From: Pseudomonadota bacterium
Lineage (GTDB): Bacteria; Pseudomonadota; Alphaproteobacteria; Rhizobiales; Xanthobacteraceae
Length of the DNA: 36,726 bases
Direction: 5' to 3'
Assembly: GCA_963204905.1 (NCBI GenBank)
Contig: CAUJJN010000138.1
Coordinates: 1-36,726 of the forward strand
A program made the translations under genes and the position numbers. Below, in pieces: positions 24,982 to 32,814 of the stretch (its first letter is position 1; each line of letters begins with the position of its first letter). Below the pieces are notes generated by a model. The model was not told the origin of the DNA. It was given only the letters and a program-made list of their open reading frames with translations, and did not search any database.

Positions 24982-25013
24982 GATCGTCGTCCCCGCGCAG
25001 GCGGGGACCCATA
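24982..25013. repeat. Family B repeat (partial copy)
   Basis: ATCGTCGTCCCCGCGCAGGC followed by GGGGACCCATACG. This is the left arm of the element at 2532, here without its right arm. The 291-base gap to the next gene otherwise contains a family A copy. Confidence 0.6.
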
Positions 25014-25124
25014 CGCCGCAGCGTTTCAGGTCAATCCAGCCAAGGCGGGACTGTCCATAACAACCGAGTCTGGTTCCAAGAACCCGGCTCGAGATGAGGC
25101 CAATGAAACCAAGGCTTACTCTTC

Positions 25125-25209
25125 GTCATTGCGAGGAGCGAAGCGACGAAGCAATCCAGACTCCGAAAAGAAAGCAAGACTGGATTGCTTCGCTTCGCTC
25201 GCAATGACG
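25125..25209. repeat. Palindromic intergenic repeat, family A
   Basis: GTCATTGCGAGGAGCGAAGC at the left and TTGCTTCGCTTCGCTCGCAA then TGACG at the right, ending 19 bases before the ATG of the FAD dehydrogenase gene. The hairpin is close enough to that start to affect its mRNA leader. Confidence 0.8.
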
Positions 25210-25227
25210 GGAATTTAGGTGACGACA

Positions 25228-26952
25228 ATGACGAACGCGACCAATGAGGCAAATACTTACGATTGCGACGTGCTGGTGGTCGGCTCCGGCGCCGCCGGCA
25301 TGTCGGCGGCGGTCACCGCCGCGCATCGCGGCCTCAAGGTGCTGATCGTCGAGAAGGAACCGCGCTTCGGCGGCACCACGGCGCGTTCCGGCGGCTGGCT
25401 GTGGATACCCGGCACCTCACTGGCGCGCGCGTGGGGCATCACCGAAGCCCCGGACGCCGCCCGAACCTACCTGCGCCACGAGGCCGGCAACAACTACGAC
25501 GCCGCGCGCGTCGATGCGTTTCTGTCGGCCGGTCCGGAAGCGGTGGATTTCTTCACCACGCAGACCGCGCTGCGCTTCGACATGCCGCTGACCTTCCCCG
25601 ACTATCACGCGGAAGCGCCGGGCGGGACGCAAGGCGGCCGCTCGATGGTCACGCGCCCCTTTGACGGCCGCGAACTCGGTGATCTCATCAAGCATCTCGG
25701 CGCGCCACTGCCGGAATTGACGGTGTTCGGCATGATGCTCGGCTCCGGCAAGGAAATCATCCATTTCATGCGCGCAACCAAGTCGCTGACCTCGGCGCTC
25801 TATGTCGCCAAGCGCCTGTCGAAGCATTTCCGCGACGTCATGAAATACGGTCGCGGCATGACGCTGACCAACGGCAACGCGCTCGCCGGACGACTGGCGA
25901 AATCGGCTCTGGATCTCAAGGTGCCGCTGTGGCTGTCGTCGCCGGTGCGCGAACTGATCGTCGAGAACGGCGCGGTGCGTGGCGCGCTGGTCCAGCATGA
26001 AGGCCGCGACGTGCGCGTGCGCGCCGCCCGCGGCGTGGTGCTCGCCTGCGGCGGCTTTCCGCATGACGTGGCGCGGCGCAAGGCAATGTTCCCGCATGCG
26101 CCCACCGGTAACGAACATTACTCCCCCGGCCCCACCGGCAACACCGGCGACGGTTTGCGGCTGGCGGAGACCGCTGGCGGCCGCGTCGAGGATCGTCTGC
26201 CGAACGCCGCCGCCTGGGTGCCGGTGTCGGTGACAACCCGCAAGGACGGCAGCAAGGGCGTGATGCCGCACTTCATCGATCGCGCCAAGCCCGGCGTCAT
26301 CGCCGTGATGCGCGACGGCCGCCGCTTCACCAACGAGGGCAATTCGTACCACGACTTCGTGCAGGCGATGGTGAAGGCGGCGAAGCCCGGCGAGGAGATC
26401 GCCGCGTTCCTGGTCTGCGATCACCAGTCGCTGCGCAAATACGGTCTCGGTTGCGTGCCGCCGTTCCCGATGCCGCTCGGCCATCATCTCAAGACCGGCT
26501 ATCTGATGCGCGGGGCAACGCTTGGCGAACTGGCGAAGACCGCCGGCATCGACGCGACAGCGTTCGAAGCCGCCGTAAAGGAGTTCAACGCGACAGCCGA
26601 AAGCGGCGCCGATCCGCGCTTCGGCAAGGGCTCGCGCGCCTACAACCGCTATCAGGGCGACGCGCTGCACGGCCCCAATCCCTGTATCGCGCCGATCGAA
26701 CACGGGCCGTTCTACGCCATCAAAATGGTGATCGGGGATCTCGGCACCTATGCCGGCATCCGTACCGACGAGAACGCCCGCGCGCTCGACGCGGAAGGAC
26801 GGCCGATCCCCGGCCTCTATGCGGCGGGCAACGACATGGCGAGCATCATGGGCGGCAACTATCCGGGCGCGGGCATCACGCTCGGCCCGGCGCTGACATT
26901 CGGCTACATCGCCGGTCGCCACCTCGCCACGACCACGGCACACGGCGGCTGA
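25228..26952 (+). CDS. FAD-dependent dehydrogenase (fumarate reductase/3-ketosteroid dehydrogenase family)
   Basis: 574 residues. The N-terminal FAD-binding fold CDVLVVGSGAAGMSAAVTAA (GxGxxG) is followed by EKEPRFGGTTARSGGWLWIP, typical of the FAD_binding_2 family. The C-terminal FAD motif is GLYAAGNDMASIMGGNYPGAG, followed by TLGPALTFGYIAGRH. The family includes flavocytochrome fumarate reductases and 3-ketosteroid delta-1-dehydrogenases; the NYPGAGITLGPAL ending favours the latter type of C-C desaturase, but the substrate is not certain. The ATG at 25228 is six bases after AGGTG; a GTG at 25219 is the alternative. No signal peptide. Three bases separate its stop from the SDR gene, so the two form an operon. 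Confidence 0.88.
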   Translation: MTNATNEANTYDCDVLVVGSGAAGMSAAVTAAHRGLKVLIVEKEPRFGGTTARSGGWLWIPGTSLARAWGITEAPDAARTYLRHEAGNNYDAARVDAFLSAGPEAVDFFTTQTALRFDMPLTFPDYHAEAPGGTQGGRSMVTRPFDGRELGDLIKHLGAPLPELTVFGMMLGSGKEIIHFMRATKSLTSALYVAKRLSKHFRDVMKYGRGMTLTNGNALAGRLAKSALDLKVPLWLSSPVRELIVENGAVRGALVQHEGRDVRVRAARGVVLACGGFPHDVARRKAMFPHAPTGNEHYSPGPTGNTGDGLRLAETAGGRVEDRLPNAAAWVPVSVTTRKDGSKGVMPHFIDRAKPGVIAVMRDGRRFTNEGNSYHDFVQAMVKAAKPGEEIAAFLVCDHQSLRKYGLGCVPPFPMPLGHHLKTGYLMRGATLGELAKTAGIDATAFEAAVKEFNATAESGADPRFGKGSRAYNRYQGDALHGPNPCIAPIEHGPFYAIKMVIGDLGTYAGIRTDENARALDAEGRPIPGLYAAGNDMASIMGGNYPGAGITLGPALTFGYIAGRHLATTTAHGG

Positions 26953-26955
26953 GCC

Positions 26956-27717
26956 ATGAGCGCAGCGCAACTCCTCGCCGGACAATTGGCGCTGGTGACC
27001 GGCGCGGGGCAGGGCAATGGCCGCGCCATCGCGCTCGGCCTCGCCGCGCATGGCGCCGACGTGGTGGTGACCGACATCGACGCGGCGACGGCGCGACAGA
27101 CGTCGGACGAGGTCAGCGCGAGAGGCCGGCGCGGCTGGTCCTACACCCTCGACGTCACCGATGCCGACGCCTGCGCGGCGCTGGCGAACACCATCGGCGC
27201 GGAGGTCGGCGCGATCGCGATCCTCGTCAACAACGCCGGCGTCATCATTCGCGAGACCATCGATTCACCGCGCGCCCACGACAACTGGCGGCGCGTGCTC
27301 GACGACAATCTCAACGGCGTCTTCAACGTCACCCACGCTTTTCTTCCGGCGATGCGACAGTCGCGCGGCAACATCGTCAACATCGGGTCGATCGCATCCT
27401 TCGTCGGCGTGGCGGACACGCTGGGCTATTCGCCATCGAAAGGCGGCGTCAAGTTGCTGACGCAGTCGCTGGCGCGCGAACTCGCCCGCGACGGCATTCG
27501 CGTCAACGCCATCGCGCCGGGCGTGATCGAGACCGAGATGACCAGGGCGACGCGCGAGGACCCGGCGCGGCTCGCCGGCTTCGTCGGTCGCACGCCGCTT
27601 GGCCGCGTCGGCCAGCCGGACGAACTGATCGGCCCCGTGGTGTTTCTCGCCTCCGACATGGCGTCCTATGTCAGCGGCGTCACGTTGCCGGTCGATGGTG
27701 GATTTCTGGCTGTTTGA
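26956..27717 (+). CDS. Short-chain dehydrogenase/reductase (SDR)
   Basis: A 253-residue classical SDR of the FabG-like shape. It has the cofactor site VTGAGQGNGRAIALGLA, Asp at the end of the second strand (VVTDIDAAT, suggesting NAD), NNAG at the central strand, and the catalytic set Ser (NIGSIASF), Tyr and Lys (YSPSKGG). The C-terminal region VSGVTLPVDGGF is typical. It oxidises a secondary alcohol or reduces a ketone; the substrate is unknown. It starts three bases after the FAD dehydrogenase stop and so acts in the same pathway. Confidence 0.93.
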   Translation: MSAAQLLAGQLALVTGAGQGNGRAIALGLAAHGADVVVTDIDAATARQTSDEVSARGRRGWSYTLDVTDADACAALANTIGAEVGAIAILVNNAGVIIRETIDSPRAHDNWRRVLDDNLNGVFNVTHAFLPAMRQSRGNIVNIGSIASFVGVADTLGYSPSKGGVKLLTQSLARELARDGIRVNAIAPGVIETEMTRATREDPARLAGFVGRTPLGRVGQPDELIGPVVFLASDMASYVSGVTLPVDGGFLAV

Positions 27718-27737
27718 CGCGAAGCGATACCCGGTCC

Positions 27738-27821
27738 GTCATTGCGAGCGTAGCGAAGCAAACCAGAAAGCCACAAAGCAAGACCTGGATTGCTTCGTCG
27801 CTGACGCTCCTCGCAATGACG
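27738..27821. repeat. Palindromic intergenic repeat, family A
   Basis: GTCATTGCGAGCGTAGCGAA at the left and TTGCTTCGTCGCTGACGCTC then CTCGCAATGACG at the right. It lies in the 162-base gap between the SDR and IclR genes, so their co-transcription is uncertain. Confidence 0.8.
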
Positions 27822-27879
27822 GAGAAGTCGCTGGATTGAAGCAGTCCGGCTTCCCACCGCAGCGAGATGGAGGTCGACC

Positions 27880-28677
27880 ATGGGCAAAGCATCGCGCGGC
27901 ATTCAATCGATCGAGGTCGGCGGCCAACTGTTGCGCGCGCTGGCGCGCAGCAACGAGCCGATGATGCTGCGCGATCTCGCGCGCGAGGCCGGCATGACGC
28001 CGGCCAAGGCGCATCCTTATCTCGTGAGCTTTCTGCGGCTCGGCCTGATCGAGCAGGACACCGCGACGGGCCACTACGATATTGGCGCCTTCGCGCTCGA
28101 ACTCGGCCTCATCGGCCTGCACCGACTGTCCGCTGTCCGCGTCGCCACGCCGAAGATCGCGGCGCTGGCGCGCGAGATCAATCACGCCGTGTCGCTATCG
28201 GTATGGGGCACCCATGGCCCGACAGTGGTGAGGCTGGAGGAATCGAGCCACCCCGCTCACATCGTCATGCGCGTCGGCTCGGTGATGGCGATGCTGGAGA
28301 CGGCGACCGGCCGAATCTTCGCCGCGTTCCTGCCACCCAACGTCGTGAAAGCCGCGCAGGACATCCGGCTCGACCGGCTCGGCGTCGGCTACTCCGGCGG
28401 GAAGTCGATGGACAACGCCGAGGTCAACGCCACGCTGGCCGATGTCCGCAAGCGCGGCATCACCCGCGCGATCGGCGACCCCCTGCCCGGCGTCAATGCC
28501 TTCGCCGCGCCGGTGTTCGATCACAGCGGCGCGGTGGTGCTGTCGATCACCGCGATGGGGCCTGCGAGCACGTTCAATACCGACTGGAACAGCCCGATCG
28601 CAAAGGCGCTGCTCGACTGCACCCACGCGATCTCACAACGGCTCGGCCACGTCAGCCCACGCCAGTCGCACGGCTAG
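27880..28677 (+). CDS. IclR-family transcriptional regulator
   Basis: 265 residues. The N-terminal winged helix is SIEVGGQLLRALARS...LRDLAREAGMTPAKAHPYL (about residues 10-55). The IclR effector domain follows, with ISLSVWGTHG-like strands (AVSLSVWGTHGPTVVRLEE) and a C-terminal NAFAAPVFDHSGAVVLSITA. The ATG at 27880 has GGAGG six bases upstream. IclR proteins usually control neighbouring catabolic genes, so the FAD dehydrogenase/SDR pair and perhaps the binding-protein gene are likely targets. It converges on the permease gene at 28694 with only 16 bases between the stops. Confidence 0.92.
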   Translation: MGKASRGIQSIEVGGQLLRALARSNEPMMLRDLAREAGMTPAKAHPYLVSFLRLGLIEQDTATGHYDIGAFALELGLIGLHRLSAVRVATPKIAALAREINHAVSLSVWGTHGPTVVRLEESSHPAHIVMRVGSVMAMLETATGRIFAAFLPPNVVKAAQDIRLDRLGVGYSGGKSMDNAEVNATLADVRKRGITRAIGDPLPGVNAFAAPVFDHSGAVVLSITAMGPASTFNTDWNSPIAKALLDCTHAISQRLGHVSPRQSHG

Positions 28678-28693
28678 ATTTCCGACTGACCCC

Positions 28694-29764
28694 TTACGCC
28701 GGCAGAATGAAGCGCACCAGCAGCAGGCCGGCGCCGACGAGGAACACCAGCGACAGGGTCACCGCCGCTGTGACCTTGCCGCCGACTTCGCGGATCACCC
28801 GAAGATCGACGCCAAGACCCAGCGCCGCCATCGACAGCACCGTCAGCACGCCGGCGAGCGTCCGGATCGCCGGCAGCGCCGCGTCGGGGATCAGCGCCAA
28901 CGACCGACACGCCGCCAGCACGAAGAAGGCGATGATGAACCACGGCACCGCCTTGAAGAAACCGAGCTTGGCGCCTTGCTCCTCCCCACCGCGCGCGAAA
29001 CGTCGCGCGCCGAGCGCGATGCACGCCACCACAGGCCCCAGCATCATCACCCGCACCAGTTTGACCAGCGTGCCGATCTGCGTTGCGACAACGCCGACAG
29101 GCACCGTCGCCGCCAGCACCTGCGGCACGGCATAGACGGTGAGACCCGCGAGAATGCCGTACTGATGTTCCGACAGCGCCATCAGCGGCACCAGGATCGG
29201 CAGCCCCAGGACGATGATCACGCCGAGAATCGCCGTGAACGAAATCGACGAGGCGATGTCGTCGGAACTGGCCTTGATTACGGGCGCGACCGCTGCGATC
29301 GCCGAGTTGCCGCAAATCGAATTGCCGCAAGCGATCAGGATCGCCATCCGCGTGGATAGTCCGAGCGTGCGGCTGATGCCGTAGCTTACCAGCAGCGTCA
29401 TCACCACGATGGTGACGATCGCCACCAGCAGCGTCACGCCGGACGATGCAATCACCGCGAACGTCACCGACGCGCCGAGCAGCGCCACCGCCACCTCCAG
29501 CAGTTGCTTGGCGCTGTAGGCGATGCCGGCGCGCCACCTTGCTCCCGGCGTCCACGCCGAGCGCAGCGCCATGCCGAGCAGGATCGCGATCACGATGGCC
29601 TCGAGATAAGGATGCCCGAAGGTGCGCTCCTGCACGGCTTGAATGCCCACCGCAAGCGCGGTGATGACCGCGCACAGCGCGATGCCCGGCAGCAGCGTGA
29701 CGATTCTGGTCCCAAGGGTGGTGGTGCCGGCGGACTGGACCGCGGAGCGAGGCTGGTCTGACAC
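28694..29764 (-). CDS. YeiH/UPF0324 family membrane protein (putative anion/sulfate exporter)
   Basis: 356 residues with about ten hydrophobic helices. It starts with LLPGIALCAVITALAVGIQA and has the family signatures HPYLEAIVIAILLGMALRS, ACGNSICGNSAIAAVAPVI and LSMAALGLGVDLRVI. The family is annotated as a putative sulfate or other anion exporter; the true substrate is not settled. The start is a GTG at 29764 with AAGGATA upstream. It is divergent from a LysR gene 91 bases away, the same arrangement as yeiH-yeiE in E. coli, so that regulator very probably controls it. Confidence 0.9.
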   Translation of the reverse strand: MSDQPRSAVQSAGTTTLGTRIVTLLPGIALCAVITALAVGIQAVQERTFGHPYLEAIVIAILLGMALRSAWTPGARWRAGIAYSAKQLLEVAVALLGASVTFAVIASSGVTLLVAIVTIVVMTLLVSYGISRTLGLSTRMAILIACGNSICGNSAIAAVAPVIKASSDDIASSISFTAILGVIIVLGLPILVPLMALSEHQYGILAGLTVYAVPQVLAATVPVGVVATQIGTLVKLVRVMMLGPVVACIALGARRFARGGEEQGAKLGFFKAVPWFIIAFFVLAACRSLALIPDAALPAIRTLAGVLTVLSMAALGLGVDLRVIREVGGKVTAAVTLSLVFLVGAGLLLVRFILPA

Positions 29765-29772
29765 GTGAGAGA

Positions 29773-29797
29773 ATATCCTTCGATGCGGAAGGAATAT
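29773..29797. promoter_or_regulatory. Inverted repeat over the permease ribosome site
   Basis: ATATCCTTC and GAAGGAATAT form a near-perfect inverted repeat with a six-base centre in the short divergent region between the permease and LysR genes. The left arm contains the ribosome site of the permease gene. It is either a LysR operator or a hairpin controlling translation. Confidence 0.4.
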
Positions 29798-29855
29798 GCG
29801 TTGCAGCGCCGGTGATTGGAAATATTATTCTCAGATACGCCAATAGAGATAGGTT

Positions 29856-30779
29856 ATGTCGCTCAACCTCCATTTGTTTCGCATGTTCGCGGCGGTCGTC
29901 CGCACCGGCAGCTTCTCCCGCGCCGCCGAAGCGCTGAATATCAGCCAGCCGGCGATCTCCAAGGGGGTTCGCGACTTCGAGTTGCAGGTCGGCTGCCGCC
30001 TGCTCAACCGCACGCCGAAAGGCGTGGTGCCGACCGACGAAGGCCTCGCGCTGTCGCGCCATGCGGAGGCGCTGTTCGCGGTGGAGCGCGCCGCCGAGGA
30101 CGAACTTTCCGCGCTGCGCGGCCTGCACAACGGCTCGCTGCGGATCGGCGCCAGCACCACGATCGCGACCTATATGCTCGCACGCTATCTCGGCGCGTTT
30201 CATCGCGCCCATCCCGACGTCGATCTGTTTCTGGTCAGCGCCAACACCCGCGACATCGCCGAGCAGATGGCCAATCAGGATATCGACATCGGCCTCGTCG
30301 AAGGCCCGGTCGAGGTGCGCGGATTGACGGCGGTGCCATGGCAGACCGACGTGATGGCGCTGATCGTGGCGCCGGATCATCCCTTCGCGCAGGAAACGCG
30401 GCCGATCGATCCGAAGCGGCTTCAGAATGAAATCATGATCGTCCGCGAGCCGGGCTCCGGCACCCGCGAGGTGGTGGCGCAGGCGCTCGCGGCGCACGGC
30501 ATCGAGCCGACGCGCACGCTGGAAATCGGCAGCACCGAGGCGATCAAGCAGGTGGTCGCCGCCGGCGTCGGCGTCTCGATCGTCTCGGAAGCGGCGGTCG
30601 CCGATCTCGCCGAACAGCGCCGGCTGAAACTGATCCCGATGCGGGACATCACCATCGCGCGCAGCCTGTGGCGTCTGACATCGCCGGGGCGCGTCGCCAT
30701 GCCGGCGGCGCGCACTTTCGAGAAGATGCTCAGCGATCGAACCGCACTCCACGGCGCCCCGGCCTCGGCGGTTATCTGA
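29856..30779 (+). CDS. LysR-family regulator of the YeiH-type permease
   Basis: 307 residues. The helix-turn-helix is LFRMFAAVVRTGSFSRAAEA...ISQPAISKGVRDFELQVG (about residues 7-50). The effector domain begins LRIGASTTIATYMLARYL and has IVREPGSGTREVVAQAL, a CysB/CbbR/YeiE-like ligand pocket region. Divergent orientation and spacing relative to the YeiH-type gene indicate a YeiE-like local regulator (established pattern in enterobacteria; inference here). Its 3' end overlaps the proposed small gene on the other strand by eight bases. Confidence 0.92.
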   Translation: MSLNLHLFRMFAAVVRTGSFSRAAEALNISQPAISKGVRDFELQVGCRLLNRTPKGVVPTDEGLALSRHAEALFAVERAAEDELSALRGLHNGSLRIGASTTIATYMLARYLGAFHRAHPDVDLFLVSANTRDIAEQMANQDIDIGLVEGPVEVRGLTAVPWQTDVMALIVAPDHPFAQETRPIDPKRLQNEIMIVREPGSGTREVVAQALAAHGIEPTRTLEIGSTEAIKQVVAAGVGVSIVSEAAVADLAEQRRLKLIPMRDITIARSLWRLTSPGRVAMPAARTFEKMLSDRTALHGAPASAVI

Positions 30780-30999
30780 CGCCGATCTTGTGCGCCCTTT
30801 CGGCGTCGGCAAATCCGGACGGCTGCGCCGTCGAGAACCAGACGACGCGCGCCAGCACGATCAGCACAACCGTAACCCAGAACAGGACCACGCCGACGCG
30901 TGCGCGGCGAGGCGCGCCGGCCGCACGCGGAGGCCGCCGGCCATCATTCCGCGACGACGGAACAACATCGCCATATGCGTCAAATTGCTGTGCCAACAT
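30772..30999 (-). CDS. Possible small single-span membrane protein
   Basis: Not recognised. The frame gives 75 residues from the ATG at 30999, with GGAG five bases upstream. An arginine-rich stretch (RPPRAAGAPRRAR) precedes one clear transmembrane helix (VGVVLFWVTVVLIVLARVVWF) and a short tail. The positive-inside rule predicts a cytoplasmic N-terminus. It converges on the LysR gene with an eight-base overlap. The frame also opens from 31083. The well-formed membrane helix favours a real gene, but its short length leaves doubt. Confidence 0.5.
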   Translation of the reverse strand: MLAQQFDAYGDVVPSSRNDGRRPPRAAGAPRRARVGVVLFWVTVVLIVLARVVWFSTAQPSGFADAERAHKIGVR

Positions 31000-31130
31000 T
31001 CCGGCTCCGGCCGTGATCCGAACGTGCCAACATGGTGTGGCGCGCGCTCCCACCTGACAATGGTCGGGAATTTCGAATTTCACGGCGATCGGAGATGCTT
31101 TGCAGCGTCTGTCGCGTCCCGCCGGTCAAA

Positions 31131-31250
31131 CCGTTCCGCGGCGGCCCGGAACGGTACCGAATGACCGGACGTGGCGGTTGAACTCCGCCACGTCTCTCTG
31201 TAGACAGACCTCCGCTGGACAGGGATTCTGCGGCCGCGATGACCGCGGCC
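31131..31250. other. Three consecutive perfect hairpins upstream of tRNA-Gln
   Basis: CCGTTCCG/CGGAACGG (31131-31154), GACGTGGCGG/CCGCCACGTC (31168-31194) and GGCCGCG/CGCGGCC (31232-31250) follow one another in a 264-base stretch without a gene. They may be terminators, or part of a small structured RNA or tRNA leader. Confidence 0.45.
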
Positions 31251-31263
31251 CTGATCGGCCTGT

Positions 31264-31338
31264 TGGGGCGTAGCCAAGCGGTAAGGCAGGGGATTTTGAT
31301 TCCCCCATGCGGAGGTTCGATCCCTCCCGCCCCAGCCA
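31264..31338 (+). tRNA. tRNA-Gln (anticodon TTG)
   Basis: A 75-nt cloverleaf with encoded CCA. The acceptor stem is TGGGGCG/CGCCCCA with the U1-A72 pair usual for bacterial tRNA-Gln and discriminator G. The anticodon stem GGGGA/TCCCC carries the loop TTTTGAT (anticodon TTG), and the T arm is GGAGG-TTCGATC-CCTCC. It reads CAA and, by wobble, CAG codons. Confidence 0.97.
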
Positions 31339-31345
31339 GTTGAAA

Positions 31346-31367
31346 ACAAACCGCAATTCCGGTTTGT
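31346..31367 (+). terminator. Hairpin after tRNA-Gln
   Basis: ACAAACCG pairs with CGGTTTGT around the loop CAATTC, eight bases after the tRNA 3' end. It is a likely terminator of the tRNA transcript, though without a clear U-run. Confidence 0.5.
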
Positions 31368-31474
31368 CCTGGCGTAGTCCTGAACGCCGGCCGTGCTCGG
31401 TTCTCAACGCAAACCGATATCCCCGTTGCGCGAAGGCACGGCAGAACCGCAATCGAACGCATGCCCGAAATGAC

Positions 31475-31505
31475 AAGCGGCCCGTCATTCGCATGCGGGC
31501 CGCTT
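31475..31505 (-). terminator. Hairpin after the ggt/binding-protein operon
   Basis: AAGCGGCCCG pairs perfectly with CGGGCCGCTT around an 11-base loop, about 57 bases beyond the stop of the minus-strand binding-protein gene. It is a candidate bidirectional terminator between that operon and the tRNA-Gln unit. Confidence 0.55.
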
Positions 31506-31562
31506 CTCTCGATCTGTCGCCCGCCCGGTCACGAGACGCGACCCGACAGGCGATCGGGACAG

Positions 31563-32774
31563 TTATTTTTTCACGAGAGGACATTCGCTTTCGGAAAGTG
31601 GACGGAACGAGTCCTCGCCGGACATCGACGCCAGCATGTTGTAGTAATCCCCGCGATACTTCGACTCGGCGGGCGACTTCACCTTCATCAGGAAGGTCTT
31701 GTGCATCACGCGGCCGTCGGCACGGATCTGAACGTCCTTGTTGTAGAAATCGTTCACCGGCAGTTCGCGCATCTTCGCCGCGACGGTCTTGCCGTCGTCG
31801 GTCCCGGCCGCCTCGATGGCCTTCAGATAGTGCAGCACCGACGCATAGGTGCCCGCTGTAATCAGGTTGGGAATGAAGCCGCCGGAACGCTCCATGAATC
31901 GCTTGGCCCATGCGCGGGTCTCGTCATTGGCGTCCCAATAGAACGATGTCGTCAACGTGAGGCCCTGGGCCACCTTGAGGCCGAGCCCCTCGATGTCGTT
32001 GATATAGATCACAAGGCTCGCCAGGCTTTGGCCGGACTGGACGATGCCGAATTCACCGGCCTGCTTGATGGCGCTGAGGAGATCAGCGCCGGACATGGCG
32101 AGACCAATGACCTTGGCTTTCGATCCTTGTGCTTGCAGCAGGAACGAGGCGAAATCCGGCGAGCCGAACGGAAAGCGCACACTGCCGATCACTTTGCCAC
32201 CGCTGGCTTCGACGAAGCGGCTCGCATCGTTTTGCAGCGAATGACCGAATGCATAGTCGCTCGTCAGGAAGAACCACGAATCGCCGCCCTGTTTGGTCAC
32301 CTGGCTCGCGGTGCCCTTGGCGAAAGCGTAGGTGTCGTAGCTCCATTGCGACGTCGTCGGTGAGCAGGCTTTTCCGGTCAACGCCGTGGTCGCGGCGCCG
32401 GAAATCAGCAGCACCTTGCTGAGCGGACGCGCGACTTCCTGGGTCGCGAGCGCAACGGCGGACCCCGCAACGTCGGTGACCGCATCGACACCTTCGGTTT
32501 CGAACCACTTCCGGCTGATCGTCGCCGCGATATCCGGCTTGTTCTGGTGATCGGCCGTGACCACCGAGATCGGCTTGCCAAGCACCTTTCCGCCGAAATC
32601 ATCGATCGCCATCTGCACGGCTTCAACCGAGTGTTTTCCGACAAGGTAGGCAAATCCGCCAGAGTGATCGGTGAGAACACCGATCTTGACGGCATCGCCG
32701 GAGATCTGCGCTTGCGCCGCAACGCAGGATGCCAGCACCGCGGCGGCGGTCCACGTCAGTCCCATTATCTTCAT
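31563..32774 (-). CDS. ABC transporter substrate-binding protein (Peripla_BP_6 type)
   Basis: A 403-residue exported binding protein: signal peptide MKIMGLTWTAAAVLASCVAA ending at AQA, then the Leu/Ile/Val-type fold from AVKIGVLTDHSGGFAYLVGK. Motifs include TADHQNKPDIAATISRKW, SDYAFGHSLQNDA and AGTYASVLHYLKAIEAAG. The ATG at 32774 is nine bases after GAGGGG; the ATG at 32780 is too close to that site. The gene starts 40 bases after ggt and belongs to its operon, so its ligand may be a gamma-glutamyl compound or product (inference). There are no permease or ATPase genes nearby. It is a paralogue of the protein at 23734-24936. Confidence 0.9.
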   Translation of the reverse strand: MKIMGLTWTAAAVLASCVAAQAQISGDAVKIGVLTDHSGGFAYLVGKHSVEAVQMAIDDFGGKVLGKPISVVTADHQNKPDIAATISRKWFETEGVDAVTDVAGSAVALATQEVARPLSKVLLISGAATTALTGKACSPTTSQWSYDTYAFAKGTASQVTKQGGDSWFFLTSDYAFGHSLQNDASRFVEASGGKVIGSVRFPFGSPDFASFLLQAQGSKAKVIGLAMSGADLLSAIKQAGEFGIVQSGQSLASLVIYINDIEGLGLKVAQGLTLTTSFYWDANDETRAWAKRFMERSGGFIPNLITAGTYASVLHYLKAIEAAGTDDGKTVAAKMRELPVNDFYNKDVQIRADGRVMHKTFLMKVKSPAESKYRGDYYNMLASMSGEDSFRPLSESECPLVKK

Positions 32775-32814
32775 GATCATTTCCCCCTCGAAGGTTTCAT
32801 CGTTTGATTGCGGC

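Noticed and set aside
28674-30812. 712-codon minus-strand frame spanning the permease and LysR genes
   Set aside because: It crosses two well-supported genes in other frames and has no family features.
31080-31462. Minus-strand frames across tRNA-Gln
   Set aside because: They read through the tRNA and its flanking hairpins, have no ribosome site and no family features.
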